From the NCBI RefSeq assembly GCF_900142735.1, contig NZ_FRBY01000002.1:930001-994000 (forward strand): a DNA stretch of 64,000 nucleotides, given 5' to 3'. A model generated the notes under the pieces. That model was not told the origin of the DNA, searched no databases, and saw only the letters and a program-made list of their open reading frames with translations. Positions 1-9,949 of the stretch are shown piece after piece (positions within the stretch are counted from its first letter, which is position 1; each line of letters starts with the position of its first letter). Source of the DNA: Flavobacterium saccharophilum. GTDB taxonomy: Bacteria > Bacteroidota > Bacteroidia > Flavobacteriales > Flavobacteriaceae. The position numbers and the translations under genes were made by a program.

Positions 1-778
1 TTTGTGTTGCATGATCAGGATTTTTGGTTACAACAGATTCAGATGGACTTAATGAAACTGTCTTAACTCCTGATGCATCATAAGCTAAACAGTCATCTCC
101 GTCTCCGCTTCCTCCTGCTACATTTTTGAATGCTGCATTAAAGAAGGTTGCTCCTCCATTATCCAGTTCGAATTTCAATTGTTCTCCGACAAGAGAGAAC
201 GTCAATACGTTATCATATAAGCAGCTACTTGTTGGCGATCCTGCTTTTTCAAAAGGTGCAGCTGAATAATAGTTTGAATAATAATTTTTAGTAGCATCTC
301 CATCATTTTGACCTACTCCTAAATGTGCTGGTTCAGAGGCTGACCAATACCATTTTTTAGATGTCCCGGCAGTAAGGAACTGTACAGCTTCGTCATCACT
401 AAAATTACTTAGAACAGCAACATCTACAGTACTATTTGTAGCTATACCTCCTTTTCCTGTTGCAATTACTGTAACCGTATAAGTATTTAGGCCTGTTTTT
501 GTAAAACGCTTAGTAAACACACCGCTTGGAGAATTTTCTGAGGTTCCGTCACTAAATACATATTTATAAGATATCGCATTATCTGCGGTTGCAACCAGCT
601 TTACCAATCCTGAACCATCTCCATCGGGAGCATCGGCAGTTTTTCCGACAACTTCAGCTGTTACTTTAAGATTTGATGGTGCTGACAAATCGCCAAATGC
701 ATAATCATCTTTCTGGCAACTTACTGTCAAAAATAGTGACAGTAACGCTATTATATTTATAATTATTTTTTTACTCAT
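1..778 (-). CDS. PKD-type surface glycan-binding lipoprotein (partial, 3' end outside window)
   Basis: An open frame of 259 codons starts at an ATG at 776-778 and runs off the left edge without a stop. The start is MSKKIIINIIALLSLFLTVS followed by Cys, a lipoprotein signal with a lipobox ending in C21. Residues about 30-115 look like an Ig/PKD fold, with a YxYVFSDGT motif. A Trp-rich stretch (SKKWYWSASEPAHLGVG) follows. It lies 12 bp downstream of the next lipoprotein gene, in the same operon as SusC/SusD. Proteins in this place usually bind the target glycan at the cell surface (SusE/F-like). The Trp-rich stretch could instead introduce a catalytic domain beyond the window. The substrate is not shown by the sequence. 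Confidence 0.8.
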   Translation of the reverse strand, partial: MSKKIIINIIALLSLFLTVSCQKDDYAFGDLSAPSNLKVTAEVVGKTADAPDGDGSGLVKLVATADNAISYKYVFSDGTSENSPSGVFTKRFTKTGLNTYTVTVIATGKGGIATNSTVDVAVLSNFSDDEAVQFLTAGTSKKWYWSASEPAHLGVGQNDGDATKNYYSNYYSAAPFEKAGSPTSSCLYDNVLTFSLVGEQLKFELDNGGATFFNAAFKNVAGGSGDGDDCLAYDASGVKTVSLSPSESVVTKNPDHATQ

Positions 779-790
779 GATTTCGTTTTT

Positions 791-2344
791 TTAGTTGGAT
801 TGTTTAATGTCATCAAAATAATAGGTCTTTCCTGTGCCGCTAACCCCAAAATCAAAGAATACTACTACTCGCTGAAATTGATTGGCCGTTGTGGCTCCAT
901 CGAAATCAAAAGTTAGTTCTTCCCATCCGTTTGCTACTGTTGTAGTTGCATCTACTTCTTTATTAATGGAACTATCGGACATGTTCTCAAACTTCATTTT
1001 AACTACTATTCCTGCCTGAGGTGACCATACTTTCATCTTCATTTTTTTGAAAGTTGAAAAATTAAGCGGACTTGCCAATTCGATGAATGATCCTGCCCAG
1101 GTTTCAGCTCCGTTTCCTTTTGTTAAAGCTCCTACTTTTGCAGATGTATTTATTCCTGTTTTATCCGGATTATCACCTAATACTGAATTTGCTCCTCCAA
1201 AACTGGTAAATACATAAGTCAATACAGAAGATTCAAAAGTTAATGGTAGTTTTACAGTTTCAACACCTGCTGTTAATTCAATATCGTCGAAATAATAATC
1301 AGCTCCCGTTCCATTATTTCCAAAATCAAAGAATACTACTAATCTTTGATAATTCTTAGCATTATCTACTGCAGAGAAATCAAAAGTTAACTCTTCCCAA
1401 CCGTTTGCAATTGTATTAGTTACATCAACTTCCGTATTGATATCAGGATTTGTTAAGTTCTCTAATTTCATCTTAACTACAATTCCCGCTTTGGGCGACC
1501 ATGCTTTAAGTTTGATTTTTTTCAAAGTTGAAAAATCAATTGGAGCGCCTAATTCTATAAAAGAACCGGCCCAAACTTCTGAACCTGCACTTTTATTTAA
1601 CTTAGCCACTTTTGCGCTTGGATTTTCTTCGTTTACACTTGGATTATTAGCTACAGCTGTGTTTGCTCCTCCAAAATTATTAAACGCATAATTAAGCGTT
1701 GTAGACTCAAAATCAACAGGTAATAAAACCGGATTCGATATTGTAATTGTTTCTTCATAAGTTGTGCTTGCAATACCTCCGCTCAATGCTACCACTTTTA
1801 CTTTGTACTCTCCAACACTAGCATAAGTATGTTTAATGGTTTCACCTTCCATGAAATCTGTCGGGGTTTCATTTGGAGTTTCACCAAAATATACCTGAAA
1901 GAAAGTTTCTAAGTTTGCTTTTGCTGTAACTGAGGCTGACAAATTATCTCCTGTAACATGCGCCAAAGTTACTTGCAAGTTAGTTGGTGCCAAAAATGAA
2001 ACAGTTACTTTCTGAGTTACTTCCGTTACTTTTCCATTAATTCCCATCGCCTTAATTTTGGCCTGATAAACTCCTTCAGGATATGTATGATTAGCGGTAG
2101 CTCCCGGCGCCAGATAGTCTGATTCTGGGCTTCCGTCTCCAAAATTTACTTTGTACTGTGTAACACCTTCTCCTTTAGGCAAAAAAGTGACCTTACCTGA
2201 ATTATCTTGTGCTATGGTGGTCAAAGCAGATATATTAGATGGTGCACTTATGCCATCTAAATCAATATTGCTGCTTTCATCGCTTGAACAACCGCTGAAA
2301 ATTGTTAGAACGAAAAGACTTATAATAAAATGTATTTTTTTCAT
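791..2344 (-). CDS. SusE-like surface glycan-binding lipoprotein with two PKD-like and two duplicated C-terminal modules
   Basis: 517 residues. The N-terminus is a lipoprotein signal with Cys19 (FSGC). Residues about 34-115 and 119-203 resemble PKD/Ig folds (for example VNFGDGS). Residues about 208-357 and 366-513 are clear repeats of each other; both contain FGGAN, ETWAGSFIEL or a close variant, WSPxAGIVVKMK, NGWEELTFDF and YYFDDI. Each repeat looks like a beta-sandwich carbohydrate-binding module. No catalytic motif is recognised. The gene is 12 bp after the SusD gene, so it is probably cotranslated and exposed at the surface as a glycan-binding partner of the SusCD pair. The ligand is unknown; beta-glucan would be a guess from similar operons. 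Confidence 0.82.
   Translation of the reverse strand: MKKIHFIISLFVLTIFSGCSSDESSNIDLDGISAPSNISALTTIAQDNSGKVTFLPKGEGVTQYKVNFGDGSPESDYLAPGATANHTYPEGVYQAKIKAMGINGKVTEVTQKVTVSFLAPTNLQVTLAHVTGDNLSASVTAKANLETFFQVYFGETPNETPTDFMEGETIKHTYASVGEYKVKVVALSGGIASTTYEETITISNPVLLPVDFESTTLNYAFNNFGGANTAVANNPSVNEENPSAKVAKLNKSAGSEVWAGSFIELGAPIDFSTLKKIKLKAWSPKAGIVVKMKLENLTNPDINTEVDVTNTIANGWEELTFDFSAVDNAKNYQRLVVFFDFGNNGTGADYYFDDIELTAGVETVKLPLTFESSVLTYVFTSFGGANSVLGDNPDKTGINTSAKVGALTKGNGAETWAGSFIELASPLNFSTFKKMKMKVWSPQAGIVVKMKFENMSDSSINKEVDATTTVANGWEELTFDFDGATTANQFQRVVVFFDFGVSGTGKTYYFDDIKQSN
803..1723 (-). repeat. Internal duplication encoding two ~150-residue binding modules
   Basis: The 3' half of the surface glycan-binding gene encodes two related modules, at about 1274-1723 and 803-1249. 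They share the order FGGAN, WAGSFIEL, WSPxAGIVVKMK, NGWEELTFDF, VVFFDFG and YYFDDI. The copies are diverged at DNA level, so this is an old in-frame duplication and not a recent recombination product. Confidence 0.85.
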
Positions 2345-2356
2345 AATAATGTTTTT

Positions 2357-3856
2357 TTAATATCCAGGGTTTTGTTGCCAATTTCCGTTTGCAAATTGAA
2401 TTTCTTCAATTGGAAGGGGAAATAACTCATTTTTGTTTGCTGTAAAACCAGGTATTTTCCCAACTGCTTTTCCAGTCCTTACCAAGTCGAAGAAACGATG
2501 TCCTTCTCCCAATAGCTCAACTCTTCTTTCTGCCCAAATAAAATCAGTAAGAGCAGCTCCAGAAGCTGATATATCATGATTATTATCTCCAAAAGCACGT
2601 CTTCTTACTTCATTCAGGTATGTTCTTGCTTTTCCATCATTACTTCCGCCTCGGTTATACGCTTCTGCAGCCATTAATAAAACATCTGCATAACGTATGG
2701 CTCTGTAATTATTTGGATTTGTTAAGTTCAAATCTCCCTGAGCTTCTGAGCTTCTTTTTCTTGGTAAATATTTTCTGTTAAAGTAACCTGTGTCTTCATT
2801 CCCTTTTCCAAATGAAACCCCTTTTCCTCCATCATAATTTGTATTTGCTGCTGCCCAGGCCTCAATATCCAGTATGGCAACATCTTTACGCTTGTCTCCG
2901 GCTTCAAAAGCATCTGCCGCTTCTTTAGTCGGAACATTGAAACTAAATCCAGAAGAAAAAAGTGGCCCTGAATAATTTCTTATTCCGCTAAAACCTACTG
3001 CTACGTTACCTTCACTACATTGTAAACATCCAAAACCTGCTCCTTCAACATCTGTATATTGTACTTCAAAAACAGATTCAGTTCCATTTTCGCCGTCTAA
3101 TTCAAACATTGCATTATAATCGGCTTGCAGACTGTATTTCCCAGAAGTTATTACGCTGTCAAGAGCTGCAGCCGCCTCTGCAAATTTATTTTGGTATAAA
3201 TAAGCTTTTCCTAATAATGCCTGAGCAGCGCCTTTAGTAACACGTCCTTTTTGAGATGCCGTTGGAGATAAATTAGCTGCAGCGAAAATTAAATCTGCTT
3301 CAATTGAAGCATAAACTTCTTCGACTGATGCACGTGGCACTGTTTTTTCATCTCCAATTTTAAATCTAGCATCTCCTTTCATCGGGATTCCTCCAAACCA
3401 TTTCACTAACTCAAACTGGTAATATGCTCTCAGAAAACGTGTTTCTGCAAGTAGTTGGGTTTTTCCCTCAAAATCTGTTTTATCCTGAAATTCAAGGATA
3501 TAATTCGCTCTTTGAACTCCTGCAAACATCCAGTTCCAGATATCTCTTAAATTGCTGTTTGTCTGCGTATGAATCATATCGTCTATTTGCTGAAAACCTA
3601 TAACGTCTGTTGGGCTTTCTCCTCCTGCTAATGTATTATCAGAAGCAATTTCACCTAATAAAACATTTACATAAGATGACTGAAGCAAATCATACGTGGC
3701 AACTAATGCCTGATCGTAATCTGCTTTTGAATTAAAGTAATTTTCAGAATCTATAGAATATTCTACCTTTGGATCTACGAACTCATCTGAACAAGAAATA
3801 CTTATTGTCGAGAAAAGAGCTAGCGTTATAATGGTTGTAAATAAATATTTTTTCAT
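2357..3856 (-). CDS. RagB/SusD family nutrient-uptake outer-membrane lipoprotein
   Basis: 499 residues, typical for SusD. The signal is a lipoprotein type with Cys22 (ISCSDEF). The N-terminal half has TPR-like helices (LRAYYQFELVKWFGGIPM, and the KGAAQALLGKAYLYQNKF stretch). The C-terminal part has the family hallmarks RYADVLLMAAEAYN, YLNEVRRRA and ERRVELLGEGHRFFDLVRTG. SusD proteins sit as a lid on the SusC channel, bind the oligosaccharide and hand it over for TonB-driven import. The start ATG is 11 bp after the SusC stop, so the two are translated as a pair. The glycan specificity cannot be read from this sequence. Confidence 0.96.
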   Translation of the reverse strand: MKKYLFTTIITLALFSTISISCSDEFVDPKVEYSIDSENYFNSKADYDQALVATYDLLQSSYVNVLLGEIASDNTLAGGESPTDVIGFQQIDDMIHTQTNSNLRDIWNWMFAGVQRANYILEFQDKTDFEGKTQLLAETRFLRAYYQFELVKWFGGIPMKGDARFKIGDEKTVPRASVEEVYASIEADLIFAAANLSPTASQKGRVTKGAAQALLGKAYLYQNKFAEAAAALDSVITSGKYSLQADYNAMFELDGENGTESVFEVQYTDVEGAGFGCLQCSEGNVAVGFSGIRNYSGPLFSSGFSFNVPTKEAADAFEAGDKRKDVAILDIEAWAAANTNYDGGKGVSFGKGNEDTGYFNRKYLPRKRSSEAQGDLNLTNPNNYRAIRYADVLLMAAEAYNRGGSNDGKARTYLNEVRRRAFGDNNHDISASGAALTDFIWAERRVELLGEGHRFFDLVRTGKAVGKIPGFTANKNELFPLPIEEIQFANGNWQQNPGY

Positions 3857-3867
3857 TTTAATTTAAA

Positions 3868-6800
3868 TTAAAAATTAATGTTTAAACCCAATAAATAGGT
3901 TCTCGGAATAGGATAAAATCCGTAGTCAATTCCTCCACCGATTGGAGCTCCATTTGAAGCTCCGGGATCAAAGCCTTTGTATTTGGTAAATGTGTATAAG
4001 TTATTTACACCTGTGTAAATTCTTAATTTTGTAATTCCGGCCTTCTGAGAGATGTTTGGACTAAGGGTGTAACCTAATTGAATGTTTTGAATTCTAAAAT
4101 AAGATGCATCTTCTACATAATAATCTGAAAAAACAGTATTTGCTGTCGCTCCCGTAGTAACTCTTGGTGTAGAATTGCTTGTTCCTTGTCCTGTCCATCT
4201 GTCTAATACGTAATCTAAACGATTTGCATCTGATAATGTTCTTTCGTAATTACGAACCATATCATTCCCTACTGAAGCAAATGTATAGAGAGCAAAATCA
4301 AGATTTTTGTAATTTAACTGTACATTGAAACCCATTGTAGCATCTGGAATTGGATCTCCTATGTTGGCTTTGTCTTTTGTATCTATTACTCCATCACCAT
4401 TTGAATCTACATAACGAAGATCTCCAGGAGCTGCATTTGCACCTAATGCCAATTGTGAAGGATGTGCATCAACTTCAGCCTGATTTTGAAAAATTCCATC
4501 CGTTTTGTATCCGTAGAAGTAACCTAATGGTTTTCCTACTTCCATGCGTGAAGGTGCAGGCTGCCCTACTCCAAAATTTCCGCCTTCAATAAAACCGGTT
4601 CCATTATTTACTTCTAACACTTCATTTTTAAGAAATGTCACATTGTAACCTACACTCATTGAAAATGAATCTGAGAATTTCTCTTTATAATCGATCGAAA
4701 ATTCAAATCCGGAGTTTCTAACTGACCCTGCATTCAAAGTTGGGGCACTTGCGCCCGGAGCACCTGTACCTGTAATACCTGAAACCGGAATATTAGGAAT
4801 CAATAAATCATTTCGTGTATCAATAAAATAATCGGCAACAACAAATAGTTTGTCGTTTAGGAATTTCATATCCAAACCAACATCAAATTTTCTGGCTTCT
4901 TCCCATTTTAAATCCGGATTTGGTACTTGTCCAGTTGCTATTCCGTTTACCAATGCGCCATCAAAAACATAAGTCGCCTCACCAGTCAAAAGTCCTAAAT
5001 AGCCATAGTTAGGAATTTGATCATTTCCTAAAGTTCCATAACTCGCTCTTAATTTTAAGAAGCTTATTGCTTTTGATTCTCCAAAGAAACCTTCGTCAGA
5101 GATTACCCAACCTCCTGTAAAAGAAGGAAAATACCCTACTTTGTTTCCAGGACCAAATTTGGTCGAAGAATCACGACGTAACATTGCTGACAATAAGTAT
5201 TTACCTTTATAATCATATTGTACTCTTCCAAAATAAGACAATCTTCTTTGGTCGTACACGTATGAACTATTAGTTAAAGTTTCTGAAATTCCTTTTGTTA
5301 AAGAAATATCTGCAAAATCCCAAGAATTATTAGGTACATCAAATCCTGTTGCAAAAAGTCCGTTACCCCATTCTTTAAAAATAGTTGTACCAAGAGTTCC
5401 AACAATATTATGATTATCAGCAATTTTTGTATTATAAGTTCCAAAAAGGTCAAATGAATAATTATTATCATTTACAGCACCTTGCGTAACCGAACTTCTT
5501 TGTACATCAAAAACTTTTCCGCCATAGCTTATTTGTTTGCCAAAGGTTTTGGATTCGCTGTTTGAAGTATTAAAACCTATAGAACTTGAAAGTACAAACC
5601 CTTTAAAGATTTTATAATCCAAACCAAAATTTCCATTCAGTTTTTTATAATTATAATCGTTATAAGTGTTCGCAATTTGTGCTAACGGATTAATAATTTC
5701 ATTTCCTAATCCTGTAGTATTTGGCACTAAAGTAAAATCGCCGTTTGCATCATAAGGAGTTAAAGTTGCCGGTACGTTCAAAGCATTAAATAAGACAGAT
5801 CCAAGTCCATTCTCGTTTAATGTATTTCTGGTAAAATAAGTATAAATCACATTGGTTTTCAATTTGAATTTATCACTTAAATCAGCCGTTAAACCTAATC
5901 TTGCCGTGTTTCTTAAAAACCCCGATTTGTCGCCTCCAACAATTCCTTCCTGATCTAAATGCGAACCACTTATTGAGTACGCAATTTTTTCTCCACCACC
6001 TGAAATTGTCAAATCATTACTGATGATTGGAACTCCATCTTTAAATACTTCATCCTGCCAGTCTGTACCATTCCCTAAACCGCTTACATTTGGGTAAGGA
6101 AGCGCTTTTCCGCCATTTGCATAACTTTCATTTAATAAAAGCGCATATTCAGTAGCGTTTAGCATTGGTAATTTTCTAGATGTATACTGAAACCCTGTGT
6201 AGCTGTTTAAAGAAACTTTGGTTTTAGTATTCTTTTTTCCCATTTTAGTTGTCACCAAAATAATTCCATTTGCTCCAATCGTTCCGTAAATAGCTGCCTG
6301 AGCATCTTTTAAGACCGTAATTGTTTCAATATCATTTGGGTTAAGTAATCCCAAATCTCCCACATAACCATCAATAATAGTTGTAGGTCTGTTTTCGCCA
6401 TTTGTAGCTATACCGCGAATACGAATATCGAGAGGTGCACCCGGCGCACCTGATTGCGTCGTAACATTCACACCAGACATTGTACCTTGTAATGCCTGCT
6501 CAATTCTTGCCGGTTTCAAAATATCAAGCGTCTTACTGTCTACTACAGAAACAGCTCCTGTAACTTCTCTTTTCTTTTGACTACCGTAACCAATAACTAC
6601 AACTTCTTCAAGAGATTTAGTATCATCGCTCATTTTAACTGTAATTTTTGGACCTGAAACAACAACTTCCTGTGTTCGATAACCAATATAACTTAGAACA
6701 ATTGTGGTGCCGGTTGAAACACCAGAAAGTTTAAAAGATCCGTCAAAGTCTGTGGTTGTACTTTTTGAAGAATTTTTAACTTTTACATTTACGCCTGGTA

Positions 6801-6906
6801 ATGATAACCCTGCGCCATCTAGTACCGTTCCGTTAACATCAAAAGATTGCGAAAACGCAAAAGATGTAAACAGTAATAGTACGGTTAGTAATAATTTTGA
6901 TTTCAT
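3868..6906 (-). CDS. SusC/RagA family TonB-linked outer-membrane transporter
   Basis: 1012 residues. A Sec signal ends near SFAFSQ. Residues about 22-98 are a carboxypeptidase-regulatory-like domain (VNGTVLDGAGLSLPGVNVKV). Then comes the SusC signature EEVVVIGYGSQKKREVTGAV and a plug domain (about 105-225, with VRIRGIATNG-like and TVLKDAQAAIYG motifs). The rest is a long beta-barrel that ends in an aromatic residue (LGLNINF), as barrel assembly requires. It forms the energised import channel of the SusCD pair. It is the first gene of the structural operon; the 241-bp leader upstream has no good TAnnTTTG box on its strand, which fits a promoter that depends on an activator. Confidence 0.97.
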   Translation of the reverse strand: MKSKLLLTVLLLFTSFAFSQSFDVNGTVLDGAGLSLPGVNVKVKNSSKSTTTDFDGSFKLSGVSTGTTIVLSYIGYRTQEVVVSGPKITVKMSDDTKSLEEVVVIGYGSQKKREVTGAVSVVDSKTLDILKPARIEQALQGTMSGVNVTTQSGAPGAPLDIRIRGIATNGENRPTTIIDGYVGDLGLLNPNDIETITVLKDAQAAIYGTIGANGIILVTTKMGKKNTKTKVSLNSYTGFQYTSRKLPMLNATEYALLLNESYANGGKALPYPNVSGLGNGTDWQDEVFKDGVPIISNDLTISGGGEKIAYSISGSHLDQEGIVGGDKSGFLRNTARLGLTADLSDKFKLKTNVIYTYFTRNTLNENGLGSVLFNALNVPATLTPYDANGDFTLVPNTTGLGNEIINPLAQIANTYNDYNYKKLNGNFGLDYKIFKGFVLSSSIGFNTSNSESKTFGKQISYGGKVFDVQRSSVTQGAVNDNNYSFDLFGTYNTKIADNHNIVGTLGTTIFKEWGNGLFATGFDVPNNSWDFADISLTKGISETLTNSSYVYDQRRLSYFGRVQYDYKGKYLLSAMLRRDSSTKFGPGNKVGYFPSFTGGWVISDEGFFGESKAISFLKLRASYGTLGNDQIPNYGYLGLLTGEATYVFDGALVNGIATGQVPNPDLKWEEARKFDVGLDMKFLNDKLFVVADYFIDTRNDLLIPNIPVSGITGTGAPGASAPTLNAGSVRNSGFEFSIDYKEKFSDSFSMSVGYNVTFLKNEVLEVNNGTGFIEGGNFGVGQPAPSRMEVGKPLGYFYGYKTDGIFQNQAEVDAHPSQLALGANAAPGDLRYVDSNGDGVIDTKDKANIGDPIPDATMGFNVQLNYKNLDFALYTFASVGNDMVRNYERTLSDANRLDYVLDRWTGQGTSNSTPRVTTGATANTVFSDYYVEDASYFRIQNIQLGYTLSPNISQKAGITKLRIYTGVNNLYTFTKYKGFDPGASNGAPIGGGIDYGFYPIPRTYLLGLNINF

Positions 6907-7147
6907 AATTAGTTAGTTTTTATTGAAAGATAAATTTATCTGATCCTATTAGGAAAACGATAAAATTAACCTCAACAAAAAACATACATCACAAAAAAAA
7001 TATCACTTAATTATGTATATATCAAAAAAACCCTTGATTTAGCTATAAATTACAAATGTTAATTTCTTTAACAAAAACACCACAAAAGCACAACAAAACG
7101 TTAATGTTGAGGTAATGTATAGTTTTTTGAAAGCGATTTTAGACTTC
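6907..7147 (-). promoter_or_regulatory. Leader between regulator gene and susC-like gene, with a spaced inverted repeat
   Basis: This 241-bp A+T-rich gap must hold the promoter of the SusC operon. No TAnnTTTG box was found on the minus strand. A 9-bp exact inverted repeat is present: ACCTCAACA at 6969-6977 and TGTTGAGGT at 7105-7113. It is one of the few G+C-containing motifs here. It could be an operator for the adjacent LuxR-type regulator, but it could also be chance. Confidence 0.35.
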
Positions 7148-9949
7148 CTATACAGCCAGAATATATTCGACTAAGCCAATTTCATGCTGTAAATCCATTT
7201 TTTTACGCAAACGATATCTTTTTATCTCTACACTTCGAACAGAGATATTAAATAAAGGCGCTATTTCCTTAGAAGAAAGATTCAGTCGCAGATAAGCACA
7301 AAGTCTAAGGTCATTTGGAGTTAATAAAGGGTGAAGCTGTTTAATTCTTTTCAGAAAATCTTTATCTGCATTATCAAATGCTTCTTTAAAAACATTCCAG
7401 GAATCTTCTTCCGTTATATTTTTATTAATTGTACTGATTACAGATTTGATATTTTTATTATCATCCTGACTCGTTTTCTTTAGATCTTCTTTAATAAAAG
7501 CAAGAAGTTCATTTTTACTATTTAAACTCATTGTAGAAACTGCCAGTTCGCGATTTTTACTATCGACATCCTGAGAAAGTTGTTCGTTTCTTACTTTCAT
7601 TAATTGTCGTTCATTTTCTAATTCTTTAATCTCCAGTAAAAGATTATTTTCCTCAATCAATTTCTCTTTTTGTTTATGGTAGTAATTTATATAGGCCTTA
7701 TTGATAAAATAGGCTAACACTAAAAACAGCAGGAAATAAATAAACCACGCCAGATTAGTCAGGTACCACGGTTTTAAAATGATAAATGTATAGGTGGCGG
7801 TATTTTGCAAAATTGTATTTGCATATCGCGCTCTTACTTTGAATGTATATTTTCCGGGTGATAAATTTTTAAAATTTACCGTGGCTTTGGTACTCCACTC
7901 GCTCCAGTCATTCTGAAAACCTTCTAATAAGTATTGATATTCTGAATTAATGTATTTATTATACTCCGGAACTGTATAATTTAAAGTAATATTATTTTCA
8001 TTAGAATGAAAACTTCCCTCATTCTGAATGGCCACATTTTTCAGGATTTCATTTTGCTTGTTAATCGTGATATCGGTTACAAAAACGGTATAATTTTTAA
8101 AACTTAAATCGTCAATATTTAAAGTATAATAGCCATCTGTTGTGCCTATTAAATAAGTTGATTTTGAAATTTGGGTAATATTCTCAAAACCTAACATGGA
8201 ATTGGTCAAGGAAGACGGAATCGGAATGACATTTTGCTTTAACTGATTGCTCAATTTGCTGGCAGAGAAATAATGAATATAGTTCTTAGAAAACAGCCAG
8301 ATTTTATTTGAATTATCTACAATTAACTTACCTGATGTATATTCGTCCTTTTCAAAAATAGAACTCAGCAAATTATCCTTTTCAAATAATTTAGTATTTG
8401 GATTTAGCTTAAAAATCCCACCTTTGTAAGCATAATAAATCTGATTATTAAATTTAGTAAGACTTGCATTTTTTCCTTTAAGAGGAGATTTATAAGTATA
8501 AAAACCACGTGTTTTTAATAATGATTTATCTAATTTCAACCTAAAGATTCCTTTGTATTCATGACTTACATAAACATCAAAATTGTTTGTGATTTCAAAG
8601 TATCTTGACGAATAATCAAAACCTTCTATCTTGTTTTTAAAAACCCATTGATTGTTTACTTTTTCAAGAACTGAAATTCCATAATAATTCCCCTGAAGCA
8701 ATTGATTTTTATTATTTGGTACAGATTCAAACTTCCATGTTCCGGAAGCTGAAGATATACTTCTGGCCGAGTCATTTGTAATGATAAAAGTTCCTGAATC
8801 ATGTCCGCAAAAAAGCGTATTATCATATACAAAAAGTGACCAGACTTGTCCTTTTGTGCCATTTATAAATTTAAACTCCGTATTGTTTTGATTGGGTTTG
8901 TAAAACAACCCCTGATTCGTTCCAACATATAGCATACCATTAAAAGTTGCTGAAGCATAAACCGTTCCCAAAACGCCGGAATCATCTGTAAAGCTGTGCA
9001 CCGGAGAATTAATATTAATACAATTGATTCCGTTATCTAATCCTGCCCATAAATTCTGATCCTTATCTTCAAAAAGTGATAATGCGGTATTATTACTTAA
9101 CCCTTTTCGCTGTGAAATATGATATTTTAATTTTCCGTTCTTCGATAAAATAAAAATTCCATTTGAAACCGTTCCTAAGGCAAAACTTCCATCCTGAAGA
9201 AATTGACTACTATACACGAAACTCGACTTTAATTCAGTATCAACATCGGTAACAAAACGGCTTAAACTATTTCCAACTAATTTATAAATACCATCTAATT
9301 GTGTTTGAATCAGTAAACCATCATCTGTCGTGAAAATATTGACAATCGTAAATTTCTTAAGGATTGGATGATCTGAAACTAATTTTGCTTTTCCCCTTTC
9401 AATTTCAAAAAGGCCCTGCTTTATCGTCTGAAAATAGATTGCATTTTTTGGAGCAAACGATTTTATAACACCATTTTTAGGCGCAATGATTTTGAATTTA
9501 CCCGTTTTAGTATCATAAATATAAATTCGGTTTAAGGATTGAAACAAAATCCACTGATCGTACTTCAGGATATTCCAAAACTGCTCGTCGTCTAGTATTT
9601 TATTTTTAATGGTGTCACTAAGCGAAGTATATTTTAATTTACCGTTTGTTTGTCTGGTCCAGTAACCAAAATTCATATAACAACCTATATAGATTTTTGT
9701 TCCGATGACTTTAACCGAGCGAATAATGGTTTCGTTTGGAGCCGGATACAATTGCCAAGTGGTTCCGTTATATTCCAGAAGCCCATCATTATTGGCAAAA
9801 TACAAATAGTTTTGGTCATCCTGTGAAATCATCCAACTTTGATTTCCAGCACCATAAACAGAAGAAGAATATTTTACAATTGGCGGAAACTCCTGAGAAA
9901 ACAGGAAAAAACTCATCAGAAATAATAGTACAGCTAGTTTTGTTTTCAA
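7148..9949 (-). CDS. Ligand-sensing propeller / Y_Y_Y / LuxR-type transcriptional regulator
   Basis: 933 residues. A signal or anchor (LAVLLFLMSFFLFSQ) is followed by a two-component-regulator-type propeller (about 20-630; e.g. LSLFEDKDQNLWAGLDNGIN). A Y_Y_Y Ig-like domain follows (about 640-725; NSEYQYLLEGFQNDWSEW, SPGKYTFKVRAR). A single membrane helix lies at about 728-750 and a coiled coil at about 757-800. A LuxR-like helix-turn-helix sits at about 876-925 (LTPNDLRLCAYLRLNLSSKE and NISVRSVEIKRYRLRKKM). There is no kinase or receiver domain. It should sense sugar in the periplasm and act directly on DNA while membrane-bound. It is encoded just upstream of the SusC operon, its probable target. 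The start codon is TTG; an in-frame TAA lies 18 bases upstream and the basic n-region needs this start. Confidence 0.9.
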   Translation of the reverse strand: MKTKLAVLLFLMSFFLFSQEFPPIVKYSSSVYGAGNQSWMISQDDQNYLYFANNDGLLEYNGTTWQLYPAPNETIIRSVKVIGTKIYIGCYMNFGYWTRQTNGKLKYTSLSDTIKNKILDDEQFWNILKYDQWILFQSLNRIYIYDTKTGKFKIIAPKNGVIKSFAPKNAIYFQTIKQGLFEIERGKAKLVSDHPILKKFTIVNIFTTDDGLLIQTQLDGIYKLVGNSLSRFVTDVDTELKSSFVYSSQFLQDGSFALGTVSNGIFILSKNGKLKYHISQRKGLSNNTALSLFEDKDQNLWAGLDNGINCININSPVHSFTDDSGVLGTVYASATFNGMLYVGTNQGLFYKPNQNNTEFKFINGTKGQVWSLFVYDNTLFCGHDSGTFIITNDSARSISSASGTWKFESVPNNKNQLLQGNYYGISVLEKVNNQWVFKNKIEGFDYSSRYFEITNNFDVYVSHEYKGIFRLKLDKSLLKTRGFYTYKSPLKGKNASLTKFNNQIYYAYKGGIFKLNPNTKLFEKDNLLSSIFEKDEYTSGKLIVDNSNKIWLFSKNYIHYFSASKLSNQLKQNVIPIPSSLTNSMLGFENITQISKSTYLIGTTDGYYTLNIDDLSFKNYTVFVTDITINKQNEILKNVAIQNEGSFHSNENNITLNYTVPEYNKYINSEYQYLLEGFQNDWSEWSTKATVNFKNLSPGKYTFKVRARYANTILQNTATYTFIILKPWYLTNLAWFIYFLLFLVLAYFINKAYINYYHKQKEKLIEENNLLLEIKELENERQLMKVRNEQLSQDVDSKNRELAVSTMSLNSKNELLAFIKEDLKKTSQDDNKNIKSVISTINKNITEEDSWNVFKEAFDNADKDFLKRIKQLHPLLTPNDLRLCAYLRLNLSSKEIAPLFNISVRSVEIKRYRLRKKMDLQHEIGLVEYILAV

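Noticed and set aside
4350..4592. 80-codon plus-strand frame inside the SusC gene
   Set aside because: Leu/His-rich antisense shadow of a well-supported gene.
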